Shown one piece after another: positions 1 to 5,155 of a stretch of 5,155 nt of DNA (within the stretch, counting starts at the first letter, position 1; each line of letters opens with the position of its first letter). The DNA comes from an uncultured Romboutsia sp. GTDB taxonomy: Bacteria; Bacillota; Clostridia; Peptostreptococcales; Peptostreptococcaceae. The position numbers and the translations under genes are program-made. The DNA lies in the NCBI GenBank assembly GCA_937880075.1, contig CALFLM010000092.1:1-5155 (forward strand), given 5' to 3'. The notes below the pieces were generated by a model that saw only the letters and a list, made by a program, of their open reading frames with translations, searched no databases and was not told where the DNA came from.

Positions 1-171
1 ATACAAAATAATAATTTTACCTAATGAAGTATTTTAATTAAAACATATATATTATATCCAAAGAGTTATAATTATTATATATTCTTTATAGTGTAAATTA
101 AGTGCTAGTATACACCTATATTTACTTTCTTTTTATTAATATCTTTAAGTATAAAATATCACTATAATATG

Positions 172-224
172 ATATATAAAGATACAAAAAAACTAGAAAG
201 TTGGCTTCTTGTATCTTTATATAT
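172..224 (-). terminator. Long hairpin just after the CDF gene, probable terminator
   Basis: Positions 172-187 and 209-224 are perfect 16-bp inverted repeats around a 21-nt loop. The hairpin starts two bases beyond the final stop codon of the CDF reading frame. The stem is AT-rich with a GATACAA/TTGTATC top. On the minus strand a run of seven T lies in the loop-side part of the 3' arm rather than after the stem, so it is not a textbook rho-independent terminator. Its location still makes transcription termination, perhaps in both directions, or 3'-end protection the simplest reading. Confidence 0.6.
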
Positions 225-225
225 T

Positions 226-1119
226 TTAATTTTCAGAGTTTTTAATTTCATTTAAATATGGTTCTACATGTAATGTTAAACCTTTTATAAAATCAACATT
301 TTTAAATATTACATATTCTAAGTTACTAGCTATATCATGCCCCTTATCCACTGTCAAATTTTTATCTACACATATTACTAAATCAACGTAAGCCATAGCA
401 CCATATTTTCTAGTTCTTAAGTCTAATATACCTTCAATACCTTATGTATTTTTTGTTATAGATATTATCTTATCCTCATACTCTTTACCAATAGATAAGT
501 CCATAAGCTCATTTGCAGAATTTAATAATATATCAACGCATATCTTAGAAACAAACAATGCAACAACTATAGCTGCTAAAGGATCTAAAATCTTAAATCC
601 AATTATGGCTCCACCTATACCTATAAATGCTGCTATAGATGATAAAGCATCAGATCTATGATGCCAAGCATCTGCTTTTAATGCTGGAGAATTTATATCA
701 TTTGCTACTTTAATAGTTATTCTATACTGATATTCTTTTATAAGTATTGATATAACAGAAACTATTAATGGAAGTATTGTTGGAACTTTAAGTTTATCTA
801 CATTAAGTAATGATATAATCCCTCCATATCCTATTTTTAAAGCCACAAATATTAATACTATAGATAACAAAAGCGCTACTAAAGTTTCTGCTTTTTCATG
901 TCCATAATTATGTTCTTTATCATTTGGATTCTTTGATATCTTATTTCCAATTAAAACTCCTATGGAAGTTAAAATATCGGATGCTGAATGTAGACCATCT
1001 GCGATTATAGCATTTGAATTTCCAAGTACTCCTGCACCTATTTTTATAATAGTTAAAACTATATTCCATATAATTGATAATCTTGTTATTTTGTTTGATT
1101 CTTCATATCTTGATTCCAT
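226..1119 (-). pseudogene. Cation diffusion facilitator (CDF) metal exporter interrupted by an in-frame stop
   Basis: The full frame is 298 codons: 225 residues, a TAA at 442-444, 71 more residues in the same frame, and a second TAA at 226-228. The total matches a normal CDF protein (about 290-300 residues). The first part holds the six-helix membrane domain. HxxxD motifs sit in helix 2 (H44, D48 in ADGLHSASD) and helix 5 (H153, D157 in ADAWHHRSD), which in this family form the transport metal site; HxxxD in both helices resembles zinc-type members. The part after the stop is a typical CDF C-terminal domain (GILDLRTRKYG, YVDLVICVD, LTVDKGHDIA, LHVEPY), which normally dimerises in the cytoplasm and senses metal. 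The family exports divalent metals (Zn, Fe, Mn, Co) in exchange for protons. The start is supported by GGAGG at 1127-1131, 7 nt before ATG. The stop is a single nonsense change (from CAA, GAA or AAA). The gene may be dead, may make a domain-less transporter, or the stop may be a sequence error. Confidence 0.85.
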
Positions 1120-1142
1120 TTTTATGCCTCCAATTTATTACA

Positions 1143-1237
1143 AGATAATTATCAATTGATAATCAAATAGTATAAAATTATTTAAGAATTAAATAATATC
1201 ATTATCATTTATCTCTATTAATTGATAATAATACTAT
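1143..1237 (-). promoter_or_regulatory. Fur-box-like operator cluster upstream of the CDF gene
   Basis: Three stretches resemble the Fur consensus (TGATAATNATTATCA, or GATAAT hexamer repeats). Near 1144-1165, GATAATTATC (1144-1153) overlaps a 16-bp perfect palindrome, ATTATCAATTGATAAT (1148-1163). At 1193-1213 the minus strand has three successive GATAAT-like units with a perfect TGATAAT half-site. At 1223-1237 the plus strand reads TGATAAT followed by a degraded second half. A minus-strand TATACT hexamer (1169-1174) is a possible -10 element, although no good -35 is visible. The first site would then cover the transcription start and the second the -35 region, which is the layout of a repressed promoter. 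Binding by Fur or a Fur-family relative (PerR, Zur) is inferred. In DNA this AT-rich, GATAAT-like words also arise by chance. Confidence 0.5.
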
Positions 1238-1259
1238 GTATCAAAACATATAATAATAG

Positions 1260-1294
1260 AAAAAGGATTGTATCAAGTATGATAAATCCTTTTT
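1260..1294 (-). terminator. Rho-independent terminator of the substrate-binding protein gene
   Basis: Ten-base perfect arms AAAAAGGATT (1260-1269) and AATCCTTTTT (1285-1294) enclose a second stem TATCA/TGATA with a four-base loop. On the minus strand the hairpin ends in a T-rich tract, 25 bases after the stop codon of the gene ending at 1320. Its A and T flanks are symmetrical, so it could also work on the other strand, although no gene there needs it. Confidence 0.85.
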
Positions 1295-1319
1295 CATAAA
1301 TATTTATATAAATTTTAGT

Positions 1320-2360
1320 TTACTTAGCATTTTCTATAGCTTTATTTGCAAAATCAGTATTTACTATATCATTATAAACAGGTGCTTTATCTAACTCTCC
1401 AGCCTCTTCCATTATTTCAACTAAAGAATTTAAACTTTCTTCTGTAAATAAAGGATTATCACACCAAGCATCTACTTCTTTATATCTATCAACAACACTT
1501 ATTAAATCATTTAGTGATAAGTCATTAAAGAAAGGTTGCATAGCTTCTGCTATTTCTTCACTTGAAGCTGTTTTACACCATTGTTGACCTTTGTATAATG
1601 CGTTAGTAAATCTTTGTATTAAATCTTCATTATCAGCCATAAATTCTTTAGTTGTAGAGTACGCAGTATAAGGAACGTCTCCTGCCACTTCTCTCGCTAA
1701 TTCTCCTACTGACGCAACTATATATCCTGTTTTTTCTTCTTCCATTTGAGTTCCTGTAGGTTCAAATGCTGTAGTATAGTCTGCTTCTCCACCTGCAAAT
1801 GCTCCGGCCATTACCCCAAATTGTATATCTGTTCTTACATTAACTTCTCCTGCTTCTTTATTTGTACCTATAGTTAAACCATTTTTCTTTAATACATATT
1901 CTAATGTCATTAAAGGTACTCCACCTTTTCTTCCACCTAATAGATCTTTACCTTTTAAATCTTCAAGTGTAAAGTTTGACATTTCTTCTCTAGCAACTAT
2001 GAAACTTCCATCTGTTTTAGTAAGTTGTGCAAAGTTTACTGCATAATTTTCACTACCTTGATTGTATACGTATATAGAGGCCTCTGGTCCCATAAGCCCT
2101 ATTTGAGCTTCATCTGAGATTAATGCAGACATAGTTTTATCGGCTCCTGAAGTATTTATTATATCAACTTCAATACCTTCTTCTTCAAAGAATCCCTTAG
2201 TTACAGCAGCATATTGTGGTGCATAAAAAACTGAATGAGTAACTTCTGCTATAGTTACTTTATCTAAATCCTTATCTATCGTAGTTGTTTGATTGCATCC
2301 TGTAAGGCACATTGCACTTAATGCTAAGGAGCTTGCTACCGTAATAAATTTCTTAAACAT
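1320..2360 (-). CDS. ABC-type substrate-binding lipoprotein, NMT1/SsuA/TauA-like
   Basis: This 346-residue protein has a lipoprotein signal peptide: K3-K4, a hydrophobic stretch, and the lipobox L19-T20-G21-C22. The mature protein would be anchored by Cys22 on the outer face of the membrane. The body resembles the periplasmic-binding fold of the NMT1/THI5, SsuA and TauA group: YAPQYAAVTKGFFEEEGIEVD near residues 46-66, an 'IGLMGPEA' segment near 87-94, and 'LKGKDLLGGRKGG' near 134-146. Members bind sulfonates, nitrate, pyrimidine precursors of thiamin or riboflavin; the exact ligand is not legible here. The start has an excellent ribosome site, AAGGGGG (2369-2375), 8 nt before ATG. No permease or ATPase gene adjoins it in the window. 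The upstream gene is an unrelated transporter with its own terminator, so this protein must use components encoded elsewhere or be an orphan. A link to sulfur nutrition is only suggested by the methionine-controlled neighbour. Confidence 0.85.
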   Translation of the reverse strand: MFKKFITVASSLALSAMCLTGCNQTTTIDKDLDKVTIAEVTHSVFYAPQYAAVTKGFFEEEGIEVDIINTSGADKTMSALISDEAQIGLMGPEASIYVYNQGSENYAVNFAQLTKTDGSFIVAREEMSNFTLEDLKGKDLLGGRKGGVPLMTLEYVLKKNGLTIGTNKEAGEVNVRTDIQFGVMAGAFAGGEADYTTAFEPTGTQMEEEKTGYIVASVGELAREVAGDVPYTAYSTTKEFMADNEDLIQRFTNALYKGQQWCKTASSEEIAEAMQPFFNDLSLNDLISVVDRYKEVDAWCDNPLFTEESLNSLVEIMEEAGELDKAPVYNDIVNTDFANKAIENAK

Positions 2361-2390
2361 GAAAAAATCCCCCTTGAAATTTAATGAGAT

Positions 2391-2396
2391 AGTATA
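2391..2396 (-). promoter_or_regulatory. Possible -10 element of the substrate-binding protein gene
   Basis: The minus strand reads TATACT here, 30 bases before the ATG, and would give a short leader that includes the strong ribosome site. I see no convincing -35 hexamer at 16-18 bases, so the promoter may be weak or depend on an activator. Confidence 0.3.
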
Positions 2397-2444
2397 TATT
2401 ATTATTCTCTCATAAAATTGTTACTAAAATTTACTTAATAATAG

Positions 2445-2457
2445 TACCTTCAAGGTA
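2445..2457. repeat. 13-bp palindrome TACCTTCAAGGTA upstream of the substrate-binding protein gene
   Basis: Two perfect six-base arms surround a single central C. It lies between the terminator of the upstream NhaC-family gene and the putative -10 at 2391-2396, about 50 bases upstream of the latter. A compact symmetrical word in this position suits a binding site for a dimeric activator. It is too short to be a terminator and has no T-run. The protein that might bind is unknown. Confidence 0.35.
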
Positions 2458-2477
2458 TTTTTCTACTATAGTATATA

Positions 2478-2510
2478 AAAAAAGGTGATCTAAAAAATAT
2501 CACCTTTTTT
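2478..2510 (-). terminator. Rho-independent terminator of the NhaC-family gene, overlapping its stop codon
   Basis: Perfect 12-base arms at 2478-2489 and 2499-2510 (AAAAAAGGTGAT / ATCACCTTTTTT) enclose a nine-base loop, and the minus-strand 3' end is a T-run. The first arm begins inside the TAA stop codon of the gene (2509-2511), so the 3' untranslated region is essentially the hairpin itself. This separates the transporter from the binding-protein gene downstream. Confidence 0.9.
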
Positions 2511-3822
2511 ATGCTACTTCATTTGATTTTATATTTTTTAATAATACATTTGAAAATGTAATTGATAGTATTCCACATATAAACATTAATCCTGGATAGT
2601 AAAGAAATGGTATAATTTCTATTGGGGATATAGCTGCTACACCTGCTGCAGTTAATAGCTGAGCTCCATATGGTATTATACCTTGCCAGCAAGATGAGAA
2701 TATGTCAAGTATACTTGCAGTCTTTCTCTTATCTATATCATACTTATCTGCAATATCTTTTGCTAATGGTCCTGCTGCAACTATTGCTATAGTATTGTTT
2801 GCTGTACATAAGTCTATAATACTAACTAATGCCGCTATTCCAAATTCAGCGCCTTTTTTACTATTTATTTTATTAGTTATAAAGTATAATACATAATCTA
2901 TTCCACCATTGAATTTTATAAGTGAAACAACTCCACCAATTATTATAGCTAGTAAACTTAATTCATACATACCAGAAATACCTCCTGATATAGCCTCTAT
3001 AAGTCCAAATATATCAAAAGAATTAGTTAAAAGACCTACTATACTTGCAAATATTATACCACTTCCAAGTAAAGCAAATACATTTATTCCACATAAGGCT
3101 CCTACTAATACTAAAAGATAAGGTAAAACCTTTATTAATTCATAATTATAATTGTCAGTTAAAGTAGTAGAATATCCTGATGTTACTACTGTCAATAATA
3201 TTGCTGTAATTATTGCTGCTGGTAGAACTATTAAAAAATTAACTTTAAACTTATCTTTAAGTTCACAACCTTGAGTTCTAACTGCCGCTATTGTTGTATC
3301 TGATATCATAGATAAGTTATCTCCAAACATTGCACCACCTACAACAGCTCCCATTACTAATGCTACTGGTATTCCTGTCTTTTCTGATATTCCTAGCCCT
3401 ATAGGAGCAAGTGCTGCTATTGTTCCTACTGAAGTTCCCATTGATATAGATATAAAGCACCCTATTATAAATAATCCAGTTACTAAAAGATTTGATGGAA
3501 GTATAGATAAGCTTAAATTTACAGTTGAGTCTACTCCACCCATTGCTTTAGCTACACTTGAAAATGCTCCTGCAAGTAAAAAGATTATAACCATTAAAAT
3601 TATATTGGAGTCTCCTGCTCCTTTGCAGAATATATTCATTTTTTCTTCTAAACTTACTTTTCTATTAAATAATAATGCTACTCCTCCTGCTATTAAAAAT
3701 GCTACTAATGCTGGCATTTTATAAAAATCACCTGTTATTAATCCACTTCCTAGGAATAATACTAAAAATACTCCTAATGGTAATAAGGCTAATGGATTTC
3801 CTTTTTTTATTTCTGCTTTCAT
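2509..3822 (-). CDS. NhaC-family membrane transporter, predicted methionine transporter (MetT-like)
   Basis: This 437-residue polytopic membrane protein has about 11 hydrophobic segments spread from residue 11 to 428. Family signatures include SMGTSVGTIAALAPIG (127-142), GGAMFGDNLSMISDTT (162-177) with D168, N169 and D175 inside a membrane segment, CTANNTIAIV (339-348), and IIPYGAQ (382-388), a two-half layout typical of the NhaC/ion-transporter group. Members are Na+/H+ antiporters or sodium-coupled transporters of organic solutes. The T-box leader upstream reads AUG, so expression should rise when uncharged tRNA-Met accumulates. That favours methionine import over pH or sodium homeostasis. 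NhaC-like proteins under methionine control have been proposed as methionine transporters (MetT) in comparative genomics. The start has GAAGGGAGA just upstream of ATG. The length is near normal and no defect is visible. The family is certain; the substrate is inferred. Confidence 0.9.
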   Translation of the reverse strand: MKAEIKKGNPLALLPLGVFLVLFLGSGLITGDFYKMPALVAFLIAGGVALLFNRKVSLEEKMNIFCKGAGDSNIILMVIIFLLAGAFSSVAKAMGGVDSTVNLSLSILPSNLLVTGLFIIGCFISISMGTSVGTIAALAPIGLGISEKTGIPVALVMGAVVGGAMFGDNLSMISDTTIAAVRTQGCELKDKFKVNFLIVLPAAIITAILLTVVTSGYSTTLTDNYNYELIKVLPYLLVLVGALCGINVFALLGSGIIFASIVGLLTNSFDIFGLIEAISGGISGMYELSLLAIIIGGVVSLIKFNGGIDYVLYFITNKINSKKGAEFGIAALVSIIDLCTANNTIAIVAAGPLAKDIADKYDIDKRKTASILDIFSSCWQGIIPYGAQLLTAAGVAAISPIEIIPFLYYPGLMFICGILSITFSNVLLKNIKSNEVA

Positions 3823-3964
3823 ATTAATTCTCCCTTCATCTTAGTTTTTATTAAATCAATTCATAATTTCCTTTTTTAATTTGAAAATTTTTATAAAGAT
3901 TAATCTAACCAATATTTAAATACTATTTTGTACTGTTTCTAGTTTTAAATATAACTTTTTAATC

Positions 3965-4006
3965 CTATTAAATTGTAAGTTCGCGCGCATCTTATCAGTT
4001 TAATAG
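3965..4006. repeat. 42-bp hairpin-forming inverted repeat with a GC-only core in the leader of the NhaC-family gene
   Basis: Outer arms CTATTAAA (3965-3972) and TTTAATAG (3999-4006) pair perfectly. Then TTG (3973-3975) faces CAG (3996-3998), and TAAG (3976-3979) faces CTTA (3991-3994) with one bulged base. The loop is CGCGCGC (3982-3988), striking in such AT-rich DNA. Read as plus-strand RNA, the inner step contains a U-G wobble; read as minus-strand RNA it is a C-A mismatch. No T-run follows on either strand, so it is not a terminator. It lies between the T-box terminator and the coding start in a 226-base gap (3823-4048). Apart from the ribosome site, I see nothing else convincing in that gap. 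Confidence 0.55.
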
Positions 4007-4048
4007 ATATAGCTTTTTGATGTTATTAAGACGGATAAATTTAAACAT

Positions 4049-4092
4049 AAAAAAACTCTCGACCCTAAGAACTAAGTCTTAGGAACGAGAGT
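4049..4092 (-). terminator. T-box regulatory terminator
   Basis: Arms ACTCTCG (4086-4092 on the minus strand) and CGAGAGT (4055-4061) form the base. CCTAAGA and TCTTAGG (4064-4070 and 4077-4083) form the upper stem around a six-base loop. Seven T follow on the minus strand. The 5' side of the stem contains TCGTTCCTAA, which also builds the antiterminator, so the two structures exclude each other. Confidence 0.95.
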
Positions 4093-4323
4093 ATTAACTT
4101 CGTGTTACCATCCTAATTTATTTGTATCTCACAATACAAACCTCATCAAGTACGCCAAATTTTGGTTATACTTTATCACTGTAACGGATGAACCCGTTGT
4201 AGCCTAAATCAAAAGATCTCGGGTACACCGCTCCAAGGCCATTTTCGCTTTAATATCCTTTGCTCCCTCTCACCAACAGGAACTCTCTGTAAAAGTATTT
4301 TTAAAGTTACTTTCCTTTTCATA
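4049..4323 (-). promoter_or_regulatory. T-box riboswitch, predicted methionine (AUG) specifier
   Basis: This is a complete T-box leader that reads tRNA charging and controls the NhaC-family gene by antitermination. Stem I is closed by AAAAG (4315-4319) with CTTTT (4211-4215) and carries AGAGAG (4283-4288). The specifier region reads GAAAATGGCCTTGGAGC; alignment with the usual pattern (GAA, codon, purine, then CCUUGGAGC) places the codon ATG at 4240-4242. A stem II-like hairpin (AACGGG...CCGTT) and a stem III-like hairpin (TTTGTAT...ATACAAA) follow. The T-box sequence is AGGATGGTAACACG (4101-4114). The antiterminator forms from TTAGGA (4111-4116) with TCCTAA (4079-4084) and ACGA (4100-4103) with TCGT (4085-4088), around the seven-base bulge UGGUAAC. 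UGGU pairs with a tRNA ending ACCA, so the discriminator base must be A, which agrees with tRNA-Met and argues against asparagine (AAU). Confidence 0.95.
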
Positions 4324-4354
4324 GCGTTTTAATTAGCTTGTTATTTATACTTAT

Positions 4355-4383
4355 ATAATATACTCTTTATTATATTCTGTCAA
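4355..4383 (-). promoter_or_regulatory. Sigma-A promoter of the T-box/NhaC-family transcription unit
   Basis: A perfect -35 TTGACA (4378-4383), a 17-base spacer and a -10 TATTAT (4355-4360) lie on the minus strand. Transcription would start near 4348, about 25 bases before stem I of the T-box. The near-consensus strength fits a promoter that fires constantly, with control exerted by the riboswitch. Confidence 0.85.
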
Positions 4384-4430
4384 TAGTATTTTTCAGAAAA
4401 TTTATAAGTTTCATTATAATCTAAATGTAT

Positions 4431-4461
4431 AAAAAGATTATCCAAAATAATATTTAATCTT
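4431..4461 (-). terminator. Weak terminator of the PIG-L-type deacetylase gene
   Basis: On the minus strand AAGATTA (4455-4461) and TAATCTT (4434-4440) form a seven-base stem, followed by a run of five T. The 5' arm begins inside the TAA stop codon (4460-4462). The stem has only one G-C pair and a 14-base loop, so termination may be incomplete; the next promoter lies 50 bases further on. Confidence 0.5.
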
Positions 4462-5155
4462 ATTTATTACTTAGTATAGATTTAAAATCAGAGGAATTTA
4501 ATAAATTATCAAAATAACTATGTGAAGATGTATACCCAACTCCATACCTACCATTTTCAATATCAACTTTTTTATATTCATAACAAGCTTTTTTTACTTT
4601 ATTATATTCAGATTTATTGTTTACTTTGTATATTACTCTATTTTTTACTGGTATAAATCTTAAATATTGAGGTTTTATAAAATAAAGTACATCTTTTACT
4701 TTTCCTTCATCTTTAAGACTTTTTAAAACTTGTCCATTTTTTATATGCATAGGATGGTCATCATACTCATAATGGTGTGATATATGTGTTACATTTTTAA
4801 GGGTATTTTCAAATTCTAATATCATTTTTTCCATTAATTCAAATTTATTCTCATTTTCTTTATTTATATCTGATAATATTATTATATTTTTTTCTTTTAC
4901 ACCTAATTGACTCAGAGCTGCATTAAACTCTTTATCTCTTATTTCTTTTTTCTGATAGTCAGTCATATTTTCATATGCTTTATTATTAAATACATTTACT
5001 CCTAAGCCATCTGCTACTAAGACTATATATACATGGTCTTTGCCACGTGTTTTAATTGCTCTTAATATAGCACTTGCACCCCATAAAACTTCATCATCTT
5101 GATGTTGAGGATAAAATACAACATTTTGTTCGAATTTCCTATTATAATTTCCACC
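4460..5155 (-). CDS. PIG-L/LmbE-type zinc-dependent deacetylase, N-terminus outside the window
   Basis: The frame is open from the right edge to TAA at 4460-4462, giving 231 residues without a visible start. The ATG at 4964-4966 is internal, because the catalytic motif lies upstream of it. Counting from the edge, YPQHQDDEVLWGASA (15-29) is the family's HPDDE-like motif: H18 and D21 would bind zinc and D20 act as general base. A second motif, DDHPMHI (132-138), matches the region that supplies the third zinc histidine (H137). Family enzymes remove acetyl groups from N-acetylglucosamine-type sugars on glycolipids, cell-wall glycans, mycothiol or bacillithiol precursors, or antibiotics. The target here is unknown. 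The C-terminal 100 residues (VIYKVNNKSEYNKVKKACYE and after) are basic and less conserved. The missing N-terminus could carry a signal peptide, which would decide whether the enzyme acts outside the cell. It is unrelated to the downstream transporter and has its own terminator. Confidence 0.85.
   Translation of the reverse strand, partial: GGNYNRKFEQNVVFYPQHQDDEVLWGASAILRAIKTRGKDHVYIVLVADGLGVNVFNNKAYENMTDYQKKEIRDKEFNAALSQLGVKEKNIIILSDINKENENKFELMEKMILEFENTLKNVTHISHHYEYDDHPMHIKNGQVLKSLKDEGKVKDVLYFIKPQYLRFIPVKNRVIYKVNNKSEYNKVKKACYEYKKVDIENGRYGVGYTSSHSYFDNLLNSSDFKSILSNK

Noticed and set aside
1..171. Short inverted repeats and promoter-like words in the AT-rich left end
   Set aside because: Arms are only five to six bases (such as GTGTA/TACAC and ATATCA/TGATAT), and no gene or terminator context supports a function.
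442..444. Recoding (selenocysteine or programmed readthrough) at the CDF stop
   Set aside because: The codon is TAA, not TGA, no supporting structure is visible, and a nonsense mutation or sequence error is simpler.
962..1159. 65-residue open frame on the plus strand
   Set aside because: It lies antisense within the conserved CDF gene, has no ribosome site or family resemblance, and is a shadow of that gene.
2702..3121. Two short plus-strand open frames
   Set aside because: Both are antisense to conserved membrane segments of the NhaC-family gene; hydrophobic-looking antisense frames are expected there.
3998..4051. 17-codon minus-strand frame starting right after the T-box terminator
   Set aside because: It has no ribosome site other than terminator stem sequence and no recognisable content, so it is most likely chance in AT-rich DNA.
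4240..4244. Asparagine (AAU) or lysine (AAA) reading of the T-box specifier by shifting the frame
   Set aside because: The usual spacing before CCUUGGAGC places AUG in the codon position, and the UGGU bulge needs discriminator A, which does not fit tRNA-Asn.

Overview
The window is about three-quarters A+T. All genes lie on the minus strand, they are preceded by GGAGG-type ribosome binding sites, and most are followed by an intrinsic terminator. One gene is controlled by a T-box riboswitch. This points to a low-GC Firmicute, most likely a clostridium of the Peptostreptococcaceae type (Clostridioides, Paraclostridium, Romboutsia and relatives). The family assignment is inferred from style and composition, not from a species marker.

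In transcription order (right to left) the window holds four genes. (1) The 3' part of a PIG-L/LmbE-type zinc deacetylase gene runs off the right edge (4460-5155). (2) A strong sigma-A promoter (4355-4383) leads into a complete T-box leader (about 4049-4323) whose specifier reads AUG (methionine). After an unusually long spacer containing a hairpin with a GCGCGC core comes a 437-residue NhaC-family membrane transporter (2509-3822). (3) A lipoprotein substrate-binding protein of the NMT1/SsuA type follows (1320-2360), with no ABC permease or ATPase beside it in the window. (4) Last is a cation diffusion facilitator (CDF) gene (226-1119), interrupted by an in-frame TAA exactly between its membrane domain and its cytoplasmic domain. 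Three Fur-box-like sites lie upstream of it.

The genes look like separate transcription units, since a terminator-like hairpin separates each from the next. The shared theme is nutrient and metal transport. The T-box makes methionine the best guess for the substrate of the NhaC-family protein, which is then a MetT-like methionine transporter rather than a simple Na+/H+ antiporter. The neighbouring SsuA-like binding protein could also serve sulfur acquisition, but its substrate cannot be read from the sequence. Positions 1-171 are very AT-rich and I see no gene there. I see no insertion sequences, CRISPR arrays, tRNAs or rRNAs. I did not find a clearly new system; the points most worth a second look are the Met T-box/NhaC pairing, the hairpin in its leader, and the interrupted CDF gene with its putative iron-responsive operator.
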